This document shows, in pieces, positions 43,719 through 53,182 of a stretch of DNA of 64,000 nucleotides. The notes under the pieces were generated by a model, which searched no databases, had not been told where the DNA came from, and worked only from the letters and a program-made list of their open reading frames with translations. Source of the DNA: Hahella sp. KA22 (GTDB lineage Bacteria; Pseudomonadota; Gammaproteobacteria; Pseudomonadales; Oleiphilaceae); the NCBI RefSeq assembly GCF_004135205.1, contig NZ_CP035490.1, positions 2,249,501 to 2,313,500 of the forward strand, in the 5' to 3' direction. The position numbers and the translations under genes are program-made. How positions within the stretch are numbered: position 1 is the stretch's first letter; the number at the start of each line of letters is the position of its first letter.

Positions 43719-44456
43719 TCAGGGTAAAACCCGCTGCTCCCAAAGGCGGATTTCTTTGCGCAGACTGCGCCAATCCGGCAATAACTGTTCCTGTAGCGCA
43801 TAGAAACGAGGACTGTGGTTCATTTCCCGCAGGTGACACAACTCATGGGTCACCACATAATCCACCAATGACAGTGGGATCTTCACCAGATTCACATTCA
43901 ACGTGATCATCCCCTTGCGATTACAGCTTCCCCAATAACGCCGCATGAAGCGCAGGCGCAGGGTGGGCTGAACCACATTCCAGGCGGCGATACGCTCATT
44001 CCATATAGCCAGGCGCTCTTCCAACAGCGTCTGCGCCTGATTGCGATACCAGACATTCAGGTATTTCTCCGCCTGGACCGGGTTTTCCTGATAGCGACTG
44101 GGCAGACAAATGCGTCCGTCCTCCGTCAACGCCAGGGTGCGTAAATCAGACTGGTACGCCAGCCTGAACTCCGCGCCCATGAAATAATGGCGACTGTCTG
44201 CGGCGTAACCTGGGGCTTGTTGAGGCTGCGGCAGCAGCGCCTGTTTGTGCTGCTGCATGCGAATCCAGCGAATTTTTTCGCCGAGCAGGCGATGAATGTC
44301 CCGTTGGCTGACGCGCAGTGGCGCGCGAACTTTGACGCTCTGGTCCCGGTGCACTTCGATCACTACGGATTTACGGCGCGAGGAACGCAGCAGTTGGTAC
44401 TGCAACTCCAGCGCCGGGTGCATGCACAGGTTGGGGTTGGAAGCATGTTCTGTCAT
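43719..44456 (-). CDS. YgjP-type zinc metallopeptidase
   Basis: A 245-residue member of the YgjP/DUF45 (WLM-like) family. The zinc motif HELCHLREMNHSPRFY (HExxH plus a third His) lies near residue 205, preceded by the conserved RRYWGSCNRKGMITLNVNLV. The N-terminal RRKSVVIEVHRDQSVKVRAP is the usual YgjP opening. Cytoplasmic; the family's substrate is poorly defined. Convergent with the chemoreceptor gene. Confidence 0.9.
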   Translation of the reverse strand: MTEHASNPNLCMHPALELQYQLLRSSRRKSVVIEVHRDQSVKVRAPLRVSQRDIHRLLGEKIRWIRMQQHKQALLPQPQQAPGYAADSRHYFMGAEFRLAYQSDLRTLALTEDGRICLPSRYQENPVQAEKYLNVWYRNQAQTLLEERLAIWNERIAAWNVVQPTLRLRFMRRYWGSCNRKGMITLNVNLVKIPLSLVDYVVTHELCHLREMNHSPRFYALQEQLLPDWRSLRKEIRLWEQRVLP

Positions 44457-44639
44457 CGGGAACGGGGTCTCTCAAATCTGCTGCCGGCATTGTAACCGCT
44501 AACGGCGCTGGACGGGATTACAATGCGTTTGGCGGTCTCGTCGTCAGGTATGTAAAAATACGGTGGTCCGGTTGATATATGGGCTTCCGACCCCATTAAC
44601 CAGTCTCATTAACATGGAAATCCACTTTACAGCGGAAAT

Positions 44640-45038
44640 ATGACGCATATGCAAAATGACACGCATTCCAAAGCCATGGGATATATCCTGTGGATTTTCG
44701 GGTTTACCGGTTCTCACCGTTTTTATTACGGCAAACCCGTTACCGGCACTATCTGGTTTTTCACTCTCGGCCTGTTGGGCATTGGCTGGATTATTGACCT
44801 TTTCCTGATCCCCTCTATGGACCGCGAAGCGGATCGTCGCTTTAAAGACGGCTCCACCAGCTACACGGCAAGCTGGATTCTTTTGACCTTTTTGGGCTTT
44901 TTCGGCGTACACCGCTTTTACATGGGCAAATGGTTGACTGGTCTGCTGTATCTGCTGACCGGCGGTTTGCTCGGTTTGGGCATCCTTTATGATTTCTGGA
45001 CCCTGAATGACCAGATTTCTGAAGTAAACGGTTCCTGA
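44640..45038 (+). CDS. Double TM2-domain membrane protein
   Basis: A 132-residue protein built from two TM2 units: GYILWIFGFTGSHRFYYGKP and SWILLTFLGFFGVHRFYMGK, each with the G-x-HRFY-x-GK signature and a pair of helices with GxxG turns. The second unit looks like an internal duplication of the first. ATG 44640 is used; ATG 44649 is also possible. Function of bacterial TM2 proteins is unknown. Confidence 0.88.
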   Translation: MTHMQNDTHSKAMGYILWIFGFTGSHRFYYGKPVTGTIWFFTLGLLGIGWIIDLFLIPSMDREADRRFKDGSTSYTASWILLTFLGFFGVHRFYMGKWLTGLLYLLTGGLLGLGILYDFWTLNDQISEVNGS

Positions 45039-45205
45039 ACCGCTAACGCATCGCCGTTTCTTTGTCCGTGGGCGGCCTGGAGTCGCCCTGCTGAGGGCTA
45101 CGTATTGTGGACGGCTTGCGCTGGCGCGCGCGAAGATGTTAGAACGAAACAAGATGGCGCTGAAGGGATGCGGGCGCAGGCTTAACAGTAGAAGAGGGTA
45201 GTACC

Positions 45206-45787
45206 ATGCAAGAAGATAAAGATGATCTTTTTGCCGAAGAGATGTCAGGGGTCAAGCCGTTGCCCCGCCATAATCAGGCGGACGTCAAGAAAGCCAAGGA
45301 AGCTACGCCCGGACAGGAAGCTCGCCGCAAAGCCGCCGTCAGGCACAAGCTGCTGGATCTTAATTTTCTCAGCTCCGACGATCATGTCGAGATACTGAAA
45401 AGCAACGATCTGCTGGAATACAAAAAAGATGGCGTACAGCATGGGGTGTATAAAAAGCTCCGGCTCGGCCAGTACCAGATCGAAGCGCGTCTGGATCTGC
45501 ATCGCAAGACGGTGGAGGAAGCGCGGGTAGAGGTGTTCCAGTTTGTGCGCGACTGTCTGCGTTACGACTTACGCACGGTGATCATCCTGCATGGCAAGGG
45601 CGACCGTAATCAGAATCAGGAAGCGGTTATTAAGAGTTATGTAAATCGCTGGTTGCGGGAATTCGATGAAGTGCTGGCGTTTCACAGCGCGCAAAAACAG
45701 CATGGCGGTTCCGGCGCGGTTTATGTGCTGCTGCGCAAAAGCGACCGTGAAAAGCAAAATAATCGGGAACGTTTCGGCTCCCGCTAA
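45206..45787 (+). CDS. smrA: Smr-domain endonuclease (SmrA/YdaL-like)
   Basis: A 193-residue stand-alone Smr protein. The LDLH motif (EARLDLHRKTVEEA, about residue 97), the HGKGDRN loop (about 130) and GGSGAVYVLLRK near the end are the Smr catalytic features; E. coli SmrA/SmrB are nicking DNA endonucleases or ribosome-collision RNA nucleases. The N-terminal 60 residues are charged and probably flexible. Monocistronic, with AGAAGAGGG before the ATG and a terminator after the stop. Confidence 0.88.
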   Translation: MQEDKDDLFAEEMSGVKPLPRHNQADVKKAKEATPGQEARRKAAVRHKLLDLNFLSSDDHVEILKSNDLLEYKKDGVQHGVYKKLRLGQYQIEARLDLHRKTVEEARVEVFQFVRDCLRYDLRTVIILHGKGDRNQNQEAVIKSYVNRWLREFDEVLAFHSAQKQHGGSGAVYVLLRKSDREKQNNRERFGSR

Positions 45788-45792
45788 TCTTT

Positions 45793-45832
45793 GAGAAAAC
45801 GCAGCCGGCCAGGAGCCGGCGTTGTGTTTTCA
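45793..45832 (+). terminator. Intrinsic terminator after smrA
   Basis: GCCGGC-CAGGA-GCCGGC core with flanking AAAAC and GTTTT arms, ending in GTGTTTT. It also serves the convergent DUF2804 gene. Confidence 0.75.
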
Positions 45833-45860
45833 GTCTATCTCGCGCCGACCCCGCTTCTTC

Positions 45861-46886
45861 TCACCATTTCGCATAGTGATCTTCAGCAAATCCGGGCTGA
45901 TCGATAATATCGATAGCTTCGCCCTGGGCGGTGATGATGCGGCCGTTGTAGCTGCCGAACATTTGCCGGAAATTAGAGGCCAGCAACCACAGATTGATTT
46001 TGTCGCGGCGGCATCCTCGCGGGGTGAACGTGAGGTCGATTTTTTTGCTCTCAGAGTAAACTCGCCAGGGTTGGAAAGGCTCTCGGCGGTTGAAGCGGAA
46101 ACGCACCGGCTCCAGTGGATGCATCATGCCGTTCAACCACATGGCGTTCTCCGTCATGCCGGTTTCGTTGACGCCATTGGCCAGATTCAGACCCAGACGA
46201 CGGCCGGTGGAGTCCACGCCGCTCACGCAGGCCCACTTCCATACGGTTTCTCTGCGCATGAAACCGCAGGACCAGTCGGAAGAGCCCATCATGCCCATAT
46301 GCTCCAGCAGGTACTTGTGGCCTTTCCAGATCAGGTGGCCGCTGACTGGCAGCCCGGCGCTTTTCTGGGTGTAGACCCAGCCGTTGTATCCGGCGGGACA
46401 GCACAGACGCAGTGGGTCCTGGCGCACGCCGAAATCCAGATAGGCGGAGAGTTGCAGTCCGCTTTGCAGTACGACATCGAGTTTGTGTCCGGAAGGAAAG
46501 TTATTGAAGTAGAACTCGCTTTTGCCGTTGCCGAAACTCACGTCGCCGTTGTCCGGGGTGACGCTAAACTGAGTCTTACGAGCAAGCGGCTGCAGGAAGC
46601 TGAATTCCTCATATTCGCCGGTGGCGCCGTTAAAGCAGTAGAGAAAGGCGTTGGAGACCCATTTCAGGTCAACGATGGCGACGCCGATAATCAAATCCTG
46701 ACTGAGCAGGCCGAAGAATTGAAACTGGTTGAACCTCTTTTCCTTGAAGAAAGGGCCGACGGCCTGGTCCATGGGGGTGCGCAGATCATAATCCCAATAG
46801 TTGATCTGCCCGACTGGCTGGGAAAAACGGCCCCATGCAGGTTGGCCGTCCTCGCCAATAAGAATGGGGGTGTGGAAGCTGGTCAT
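45861..46886 (-). CDS. DUF2804 domain-containing protein
   Basis: A 341-residue soluble protein of the DUF2804 family: N-terminal GRFSQPVGQINYWDYDLRTP, then FFGLLSQDLIIGVAIVDLKW, and later GMTENAMWLNG, all typical. The family has a lipocalin-like beta fold and no known activity. Single gene, divergent from the sphingomyelinase gene with 192 bases between. Confidence 0.85.
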   Translation of the reverse strand: MTSFHTPILIGEDGQPAWGRFSQPVGQINYWDYDLRTPMDQAVGPFFKEKRFNQFQFFGLLSQDLIIGVAIVDLKWVSNAFLYCFNGATGEYEEFSFLQPLARKTQFSVTPDNGDVSFGNGKSEFYFNNFPSGHKLDVVLQSGLQLSAYLDFGVRQDPLRLCCPAGYNGWVYTQKSAGLPVSGHLIWKGHKYLLEHMGMMGSSDWSCGFMRRETVWKWACVSGVDSTGRRLGLNLANGVNETGMTENAMWLNGMMHPLEPVRFRFNRREPFQPWRVYSESKKIDLTFTPRGCRRDKINLWLLASNFRQMFGSYNGRIITAQGEAIDIIDQPGFAEDHYAKW

Positions 46887-47078
46887 ATTGTCTCACATGG
46901 TTTTTTTTATGTTTTCAGGTGTTGTACGCCATGACAGAGGCTATTCCGTTTTCATTTTAATGTTAATTTAACGGGGTTAAATCTGTGATTCAGGTCCGAT
47001 TATGTTAATGACGTTCTGTTACATTCCGCTCACTGACTTCTTAGAGACGATAAAAATAACAATCTTGGGAGGACGGAG

Positions 47079-48416
47079 ATGCGGCGATTATATAAATGGC
47101 TGGCGGGAGCGGCGATGTTGTTACTGCTGACGCGATGGTCCTGGGCGGAGACTTATATCTACCTGACCAACAGCACGATGGAGACAGTCACTCTGAGCAC
47201 CGCGCAAAGCGGTTACGACAACATCCGGGAGGGTGTGGAATGGGACCGGCTGGAGACGGAGATTCCGCCCCTGGCCACGGTAAAAATTCTGCGCTTCAAC
47301 CGTGACCAGGGCATCAAGTGGGGTAAAACCTACTTCTTCGACACCACTGTAATGGGGCGCAATAGCACGGCGCTGCTGCGGCAGAAACTCGAAGGAACCT
47401 GGAATTTCAGCAAAATGTGGATTGCGGCGGACGACGACCCCTGGCGTTATGACCGCGACATTCACGCCATCCCAAGAGAGTTTGACGGGGTGGACAGCCA
47501 CTTGGCGTATCGCTCGCAATACGCCAGACCCGGCGGAGACGACGTTTACTACGTCATCAACAATGACTGGACCCTCAGCGAGCGCGTTCCGCAAAGCAAT
47601 CACCTCAAAGTGCTTACCTATAATGCCTGGGCGCTGTTGCCGGGGCTGATGTCAAAGAATACCTCCAACCGACTCGCCACCATGGCGGAAGCCGTGAAAG
47701 GCTATGACGCCGTGGTGTTTCAGGAGGTGTTCGACCCCATTCTTACCGCGCGCTTTCGCAGTGACCTGCAAGCCGAGTATCCGTACCTGACGGAGATACC
47801 CTTCAAACTCGGGCGCATTTTGACGGGAGGCAGTTTTATCGCCAGCCGCTGGCCGATCCTGGAGCAGGACACGATGGTCTACGAAGGCTGTCGCAATGAC
47901 GGATGCTTCGCCTCGAAAGGGGCCAATTACGCCAAAATCGATAAGGGCGGACAGATTTACCATCTGTTCGGCACGCACACCCACGCCTATACCGGAGAAG
48001 AGGATGTCGCTCTGCGGCGCTGGCATTTGCAGCAGTACAAAGCCTTTGTCGACAGCAAAGGGGCGGCGGCGGATGAGCCGGTCATCATCGCAGGCGATCT
48101 CAATGTGGATAAGCTCAACTTTCCGGTGGAGCATCAGGATATGCTGGCGATTCTGGACGTTGCTGATCCGCCGTCACAGAGCCAGTATCCGCATACCTAC
48201 GATGGCGGCGTGAATACCTTCGCAGACTCCAAGTACACGGAATATCTGGACTACGTGTTGACCTCGAACGCGCATGTCGCGCCGGTATACTCCCACAATC
48301 GAGTGCGCATTCCCCGTTTCATCGAATGGGAGCACTGGACGACCTGGGATCTATCGGATCACTTCCCGGTGGAAGGCGAATTCGTATTTCCGTTGCCCAC
48401 AAATCCGGTGGAATAG
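47079..48416 (+). CDS. Secreted sphingomyelinase C-type phosphodiesterase
   Basis: A 445-residue exported enzyme. A signal peptide ends around residue 23 (MLLLLTRWSWA). About 150 residues form an N-terminal beta domain, then the endonuclease/exonuclease/phosphatase catalytic domain: LTYNAWALLP, the metal Glu in AVVFQEVFD, IIAGDLNVDK and the final DLSDHFPVEGEF with the catalytic Asp-His. This arrangement fits Gram-negative hemolytic sphingomyelinases that hydrolyse sphingomyelin to ceramide and phosphocholine. GGGAGGACGGAG is a strong ribosome binding site. It is followed convergently by another exported protein. Confidence 0.85.
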   Translation: MRRLYKWLAGAAMLLLLTRWSWAETYIYLTNSTMETVTLSTAQSGYDNIREGVEWDRLETEIPPLATVKILRFNRDQGIKWGKTYFFDTTVMGRNSTALLRQKLEGTWNFSKMWIAADDDPWRYDRDIHAIPREFDGVDSHLAYRSQYARPGGDDVYYVINNDWTLSERVPQSNHLKVLTYNAWALLPGLMSKNTSNRLATMAEAVKGYDAVVFQEVFDPILTARFRSDLQAEYPYLTEIPFKLGRILTGGSFIASRWPILEQDTMVYEGCRNDGCFASKGANYAKIDKGGQIYHLFGTHTHAYTGEEDVALRRWHLQQYKAFVDSKGAAADEPVIIAGDLNVDKLNFPVEHQDMLAILDVADPPSQSQYPHTYDGGVNTFADSKYTEYLDYVLTSNAHVAPVYSHNRVRIPRFIEWEHWTTWDLSDHFPVEGEFVFPLPTNPVE

Positions 48417-48429
48417 CGTCCGGCGCAAG

Positions 48430-49560
48430 TCATGGCGCCGGTAGATCTTCGGTGAAGCGGCGCATGAAGGCCGTTTTGACATGGTCGGGCAGCTTGCCGT
48501 AACCGCTGTCCCGCCAGTCCTGCAGCAGCTGGAGGTATTCTTGATCGTCTTCGCGTCGGTATCCCGCCGCCATGGCGATGGACTTGGGCTTCAGGGCGGG
48601 CGCGGTGCTGTAGTCAGCGCCGGAGGGCGCATCGCGGTTCCATAACATGTGAGATTCGCCCAGCTCGCCTTTGAATTGATAGAAGGCGTCGTCCGGCGGC
48701 AGCGCTGTCAGTGTGTATTCGATCTCTATCTGGCCGTGCGTCACATCCATGCCGCCAAGAAAGGGGCGATCTGCGCCATAGATCAGATATTCCGCGTCAT
48801 CCGGCGTCAACGCAGTGGCTGCGCGGCGTCTCTCTTCGGAGGGCGAGTGGGGATACAGTTCGTTGGAATACTTGGCGATGTCCAGCCTGATACGGCCATC
48901 CTCCGGCAGCTCAAGATCCTGGTTCAGAATGTACGTGGTCAGGTAATCATGCTGCTGCAAGGTGATGGCGATAGGGCGTTGTTGGTCGTTCAGCGCGATG
49001 GTGGCGGAGACATATTGGTCCGGGCTGCGCCAGTGACGGGTATCCCCCAGCAGGTTCAGCATGATGGACTTCCAGCCCGGCATGCCTACCGGCAGTCCGG
49101 AATAAGCGAAAGTCAGGTTGTAGGTGAGAAAGGTCCAGGTCTTGGCGTCTTCAAGCCCGACATTGTCGTAGTCGACCCGGCCGTAGGCGACCTGTCGACT
49201 CGTGTCGCCATCGCCGTCATAAAAAAAACAGACGTCTGGATTGTAGGTGAATTTGTTGAGGGTTTCCGGGCTGACGTCCTCGCTGATCAGCGCGCCGTGT
49301 TTGTCATACAGACGGCCGTTGGCGATGTAGTCGCGATAAAAATCGATGAATAACGTCTGTCCTTCCGCTGCAAAAAAACGGGGTTTATAGCGCTCCAGCA
49401 GCTCTCTTTCCGATGCGGAAGGCAGCGTGGTGCGTGGGGGATTGACGGAGAAATAGTCCAGAAAATCCGGCGTCATGGACAGGCGCTCGGCGAAGGCGAG
49501 TCCTGGGGATAATGTGATACAGACAAAGACAAACCGCTTGATTGCCAACGTCGGCTTCAT
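48430..49560 (-). CDS. Exported protein of unknown function
   Basis: A 376-residue protein with an N-terminal signal peptide (KRFVFVCITLSPGLAFA, cleavage before ERLSM). The mature part is acidic, rich in Tyr and Asp, with an Asp-rich loop YDGDGDTSRQ and many short beta-like segments, and only one cysteine (in NPDVCFFYDG). I recognise no domain. Probably periplasmic or surface-exposed. Convergent with the sphingomyelinase gene, 13 bases apart. Confidence 0.75.
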   Translation of the reverse strand: MKPTLAIKRFVFVCITLSPGLAFAERLSMTPDFLDYFSVNPPRTTLPSASERELLERYKPRFFAAEGQTLFIDFYRDYIANGRLYDKHGALISEDVSPETLNKFTYNPDVCFFYDGDGDTSRQVAYGRVDYDNVGLEDAKTWTFLTYNLTFAYSGLPVGMPGWKSIMLNLLGDTRHWRSPDQYVSATIALNDQQRPIAITLQQHDYLTTYILNQDLELPEDGRIRLDIAKYSNELYPHSPSEERRRAATALTPDDAEYLIYGADRPFLGGMDVTHGQIEIEYTLTALPPDDAFYQFKGELGESHMLWNRDAPSGADYSTAPALKPKSIAMAAGYRREDDQEYLQLLQDWRDSGYGKLPDHVKTAFMRRFTEDLPAP

Positions 49561-49722
49561 GCTCAGCGAACTCCCTTAGCGCAAAGGTCTACCTGACAAA
49601 ACATTATGTTTTAACTACGCGAACTATAAGGAAAAGTTTTGTGTGGCGCCACGGTTATAAGCGCGCAGAGCGAAAGTAAGCGCCTACATGTGAACTCCAG
49701 CGCTTTCGGTTACTACATAGAC

Positions 49723-49741
49723 AAATGACCGTGGGTCATTT
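49723..49741. promoter_or_regulatory. Perfect palindrome upstream of iorA, TetR-type operator candidate
   Basis: AAATGACC-GTG-GGTCATTT is an exact eight-base inverted repeat with a three-base spacer, 45 bases before the iorA start. Form and sequence are typical of TetR/AcrR-family operators. No TetR gene is in the window, so the regulator would act in trans. Confidence 0.5.
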
Positions 49742-49786
49742 AGTCTTTCGGGCATCATAACAACAAAATACGAGCAGGGCGTCTTT

Positions 49787-50260
49787 ATGAAATTAACCGT
49801 GAACGGCGAACCAAGAGAAGTGGATGTGACGCCGGATACTCCATTGCTTTGGGTGATCCGGGATGAGTTGCAACTGACGGGAACCAAATTCGGCTGTGGC
49901 ATGGGGTTGTGCGGCGCCTGCACCGTGCACCTGGATGGAGAGCCCATTCGCTCCTGCATTACTCCGGCGATTGTGGCCCAGGAGCGTAAGATCACTACGA
50001 TCGAAGGCATTGGCGATCCCGAACAGCCTCACCCGTTGCAGCGCGCCTGGGTGGAGCTGAATACCCCCCAGTGCGGATATTGCCAATCCGGGCAGCTCAT
50101 GTCCGCCTGCGCCCTTTTGGCGAAAAATCCCCAGCCGTCGGATGCGGACATCGACAACGCCATGTCCGGCAACATTTGCCGCTGCGGAACCTACCCCCGC
50201 ATTCGCGCCGCCATCCATCAAGCGGCGGCGCAAATCAATCAGAACTCAAACCAGAAATAG
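49787..50260 (+). CDS. iorA: Isoquinoline 1-oxidoreductase-type small subunit ([2Fe-2S])
   Basis: A 157-residue iron-sulfur subunit of a xanthine-oxidase-family hydroxylase. The N-terminal plant-type cluster has [15 protein letters not shown] plus a fourth Cys (residues about 44-66). The second cluster has CGYCQSGQ and [10 protein letters not shown] (about 100-137). It passes electrons from the molybdenum subunit encoded next (14 bases on). Substrates of the family are N-heterocycles and aldehydes. Confidence 0.92.
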   Translation: MKLTVNGEPREVDVTPDTPLLWVIRDELQLTGTKFGCGMGLCGACTVHLDGEPIRSCITPAIVAQERKITTIEGIGDPEQPHPLQRAWVELNTPQCGYCQSGQLMSACALLAKNPQPSDADIDNAMSGNICRCGTYPRIRAAIHQAAAQINQNSNQK

Positions 50261-50274
50261 AGGGGGAAGGGGTT

Positions 50275-52473
50275 ATGGAGACCATTGCATTATCCCGTAG
50301 AGACTTGCTTCGGGCTTCCCTCAGTGCTGGCGGCGGACTGATGGTAGCTTTGCAGTTGCCTGGTTGCGCGTCCTTGCCGCAAGGGATGGAGACGAATTCG
50401 CTGCGACCCAACGCTTGGCTGGAGGTCACGCCGGACAATCGCGTTATTCTGACCCTGGACCGGGTGGAAATGGGGCAGGGAACCTACACGGGCATGTGTA
50501 CGCTGCTGGCGGAAGAGCTGGATGTCGATCCTGCCTCCATAGAGGTAGTGTTTGCGCCGGTGGACTCCGCCTACGAACAACCTGACTTCGGTCTGCAAAT
50601 CACTGGCGGCAGCACCAGTTTGAGTAGCAACTGGGTGCGATTGCGGGAGGCGGGAGCTATGGGGCGGGCCATGCTGGTCGCCGCCGCGGCCCAGGTCTGG
50701 AGTGTCCCGGTATCGTCGGTTCTCGCTGAGAATGGCGTCTGCCGGCTGCACGAAGACGGCCCATCGCTGAGTTATGGCGAGCTGGCGGAACTGGCGGCGA
50801 AGCAGCCCGCGCCAGCTAACATCACGCTAAAGTCGCCGGAAGCGTACCGCTACATTGGCAAGTACAACCAGCGTCTGGACGCTTCTTTGAAAAGCTTCGG
50901 CCGCGCAGACTTTGGCATCGATGTGCAATTGCCGGGTATGTTGTATGCGGTGATGGCGCGCGCTCCGGCGGCGGGAGGAACTGTGCGTGCACTGGATGAT
51001 GTGGAAGCGCGGAGTATGCCCGGGGTGGTGGCGGTCATACAGGTTCCCCGGGGCGTCGCCGTTGTGGCGGATAAATACTGGCGCGCCCGTCAGGCCCGGG
51101 ACAAGCTGAAGATTGAATGGAATACCGGCGAGCTGGGGGCGTTGGATACGGAGTCTGTATTCGATCTTTACCGGCGAACGCTGGCGACGCAAAGCGGAGA
51201 TACGGTTCGCAGCGAAGGCGATGTCGAGAGCGCATTGGCGTCAACCTCCCAAAGAGTGACGGCGGAGTACCGCGCTCCGTTTCTCGCCCACGCCACTATG
51301 GAGCCGCAAAATTGTACGGCCTGGTTTCGGAACGGGCGTTGCGACGTATGGGCGCCCACCCAGGGGCCCGATGTGGCGCGGGCGGTGGCGCGCAGAGAAT
51401 GCGGCCTATCCGCCGCCGACATTCATATTCACACCACCTTTATCGGCGGTGGGTTCGGGCGTCGCCTGAGCCAGGATTTCGTCGGCGAAGCGGTCTCCAT
51501 TGCGCAACATTTTGATCGTCCGGTGAAATTAATCTGGTCGCGAGAGGAAGATATTCAGCATGATTTATTTCGTCCCGCTTCGCTGCACCGGCTGACGGCG
51601 GCGTTGTCGCCAGAGGGAGAGGCTCTCGCCTGGACTCATGACATCGCCGCGCCGCGGGTTATCGATCATTATGCGAAGGAAGCCGCAGGGGCGGTCGCTC
51701 CGACATGGGCGCCGCAAGCCATGGTGCGCATGGCCGCAGGCGTGGCGAAAATGGTCACGCCGGACCAGAGCGCCTACGAAGGCGCGGAGGATGTCCCTTA
51801 CGCGATTCCCCACATCCGCGTGCGCCATATGAAGGCGGACTCTGGAGTACCTATCAGTTATTGGCGCTCGGTCGGCCACTCTTTCAATGCTTTCGTGGTG
51901 GAAAGCTTTGTGGATGAGTTGGCCTATCACGCGGGGCAAGATCCTGTCTCCTATCGAGAACTACTGCTGCGTGACCATCCACGCCACCTGCGAGTGCTAC
52001 GAGCGGCGGCGCAGAAGGCGGACTGGAATAGTCCGCCGGCGCCGGGCAGAGCGCGGGGCGTGGCCTGCCATAAAAGCTTTGGAACCTATGTCGCGCAGGT
52101 GGCGGAAGTGTCCGTGGAAAACGACGCCATCCGTGTGCATCGGGTTGTATGCGCCGTTGACTGCGGACTGGCGGTGAATCCTGATACGGTGATCGCACAA
52201 ATGCAAGGCGGCGTCATTTTCGGCTTGACAGCAGCTCTGTATGGGGAGATAACCCATACTCAGGGTGCGGTGAGACAGTCAAACTTTCACGATTATCCGG
52301 TATTGCGCATGAATGAAACCCCGGAAATTGATGTGGTTCTGGTTGGTGGTGACGCCGCTCCCACCGGAGTAGGAGAGCCGGGAACGCCGCCCATAGCGCC
52401 GGCGGTGGCCAACGCCGTATTCAGGCTGACCGGACGACGCTTGCGCGACCTGCCGTTGCGGCTGAAAACATGA
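50275..52473 (+). CDS. iorB: Isoquinoline 1-oxidoreductase-type large molybdenum subunit
   Basis: A 732-residue molybdopterin subunit of the IorB/AldH type. It starts with a twin-arginine signal, SRRDLLRASLSAGGGLMV, so the enzyme is exported folded; an LPGC lipobox-like sequence follows, which might anchor it, though Pro at -3 is unusual. Cofactor regions include DRVEMGQGTYTG, TFIGGGFGRRLSQDF and the final GVGEPGTPPIAPAVANAV with the catalytic Glu. The frame is open upstream to 50071 over iorA, but AGGGGGAAGGGG sets ATG 50275. Operon with iorA and mocA. Confidence 0.92.
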   Translation: METIALSRRDLLRASLSAGGGLMVALQLPGCASLPQGMETNSLRPNAWLEVTPDNRVILTLDRVEMGQGTYTGMCTLLAEELDVDPASIEVVFAPVDSAYEQPDFGLQITGGSTSLSSNWVRLREAGAMGRAMLVAAAAQVWSVPVSSVLAENGVCRLHEDGPSLSYGELAELAAKQPAPANITLKSPEAYRYIGKYNQRLDASLKSFGRADFGIDVQLPGMLYAVMARAPAAGGTVRALDDVEARSMPGVVAVIQVPRGVAVVADKYWRARQARDKLKIEWNTGELGALDTESVFDLYRRTLATQSGDTVRSEGDVESALASTSQRVTAEYRAPFLAHATMEPQNCTAWFRNGRCDVWAPTQGPDVARAVARRECGLSAADIHIHTTFIGGGFGRRLSQDFVGEAVSIAQHFDRPVKLIWSREEDIQHDLFRPASLHRLTAALSPEGEALAWTHDIAAPRVIDHYAKEAAGAVAPTWAPQAMVRMAAGVAKMVTPDQSAYEGAEDVPYAIPHIRVRHMKADSGVPISYWRSVGHSFNAFVVESFVDELAYHAGQDPVSYRELLLRDHPRHLRVLRAAAQKADWNSPPAPGRARGVACHKSFGTYVAQVAEVSVENDAIRVHRVVCAVDCGLAVNPDTVIAQMQGGVIFGLTAALYGEITHTQGAVRQSNFHDYPVLRMNETPEIDVVLVGGDAAPTGVGEPGTPPIAPAVANAVFRLTGRRLRDLPLRLKT

Positions 52474-52498
52474 ATATAGCCGGGAGATTATAATAATT

Positions 52499-53089
52499 AT
52501 GGGATGGTTGGTGCTGGCCGCAGGACAGAGCCGCCGCTTCGGCGCGGACAAACTGACGGCTAAAATGAGAGACGGACGTGCGCTGCTGGCGCACACTCTG
52601 GCGGCGTTGACGGCGACGGAGCAGCCGGTGCTGGTGGTGGTCAGACCCGGACACAACGCCGTCACTGCATTGTTAGATCGCCTTGACGTTCCCTATACGG
52701 TTTGTCCCCACGCGGAGGCGGGTATGGGCGCTTCATTGGCATGGGGGGTGTCGCAAGTACGGGACTGGATGTTTTGCGGCGTGGCGTTGGCGGATATGCC
52801 TTACATTCGCGCAAGCACGCTGGCTGCGCTGCATGAGCGTGGAGAGGAAGAGCGCATCGTCGCGCCTTTCTATCACGAGCGGCAGGGACATCCGGTGATT
52901 TTCGGACGCCGCTTTTACCCGCAATTGATGGCTCTGGGCGGCGACGCCGGAGCGAAGTCGGTGTTGCAGCGATACAGTGATGCGTTATTGCGTTTGGACG
53001 TGGAGGATCGCGGGGTGCTGTGCGATGTGGATACCCCGGATGATATCCATGAAGCGCGGCAGGAAGGAGTCGCTTACTCTTTGCCCTGA
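52499..53089 (+). CDS. MocA-like molybdenum cofactor cytidylyltransferase
   Basis: A 196-residue nucleotidyltransferase of the MobA/MocA group; the NTP motif LAAGQSRRFGADKL is at the N-terminus and ALADMPYI near residue 98 is the metal-binding strand. HPVIFGRRFYPQL is the conserved substrate loop. It converts molybdopterin to its cytosine dinucleotide form, the cofactor xanthine-oxidase-family enzymes such as IorB need, which explains its place 25 bases after iorB. No XdhC-like sulfurase chaperone is seen nearby. Confidence 0.88.
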   Translation: MGWLVLAAGQSRRFGADKLTAKMRDGRALLAHTLAALTATEQPVLVVVRPGHNAVTALLDRLDVPYTVCPHAEAGMGASLAWGVSQVRDWMFCGVALADMPYIRASTLAALHERGEEERIVAPFYHERQGHPVIFGRRFYPQLMALGGDAGAKSVLQRYSDALLRLDVEDRGVLCDVDTPDDIHEARQEGVAYSLP

Positions 53090-53106
53090 ACCCGCTCGCT
53101 GTCTGA

Positions 53107-53162
53107 GCCCTGTCTTGCGCATCCTGCGGGACAGGGCAAGCTCATCGGGCGATGCTCGCCCG
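53107..53162. terminator. Two hairpins between convergent mocA and SDR genes
   Basis: GCCCTGTC/GACAGGGC (53107-53137) and CGGGCGA-TGC-TCGCCCG (53146-53162). Neither has a long T-run, but together they can block readthrough from both sides. Confidence 0.6.
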
Positions 53163-53182
53163 GCCTTATGCTTTTGTCCGGC

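Noticed and set aside
45822-46934. 370-codon plus-strand frame opposite the DUF2804 gene
   Set aside because: The minus-strand product matches DUF2804 throughout. The plus frame has no start signal and no family match.
50071-50274. Upstream extension of iorB over iorA
   Set aside because: Covered by iorA codons. ATG 50275 has a strong ribosome binding site and yields a proper twin-arginine signal.
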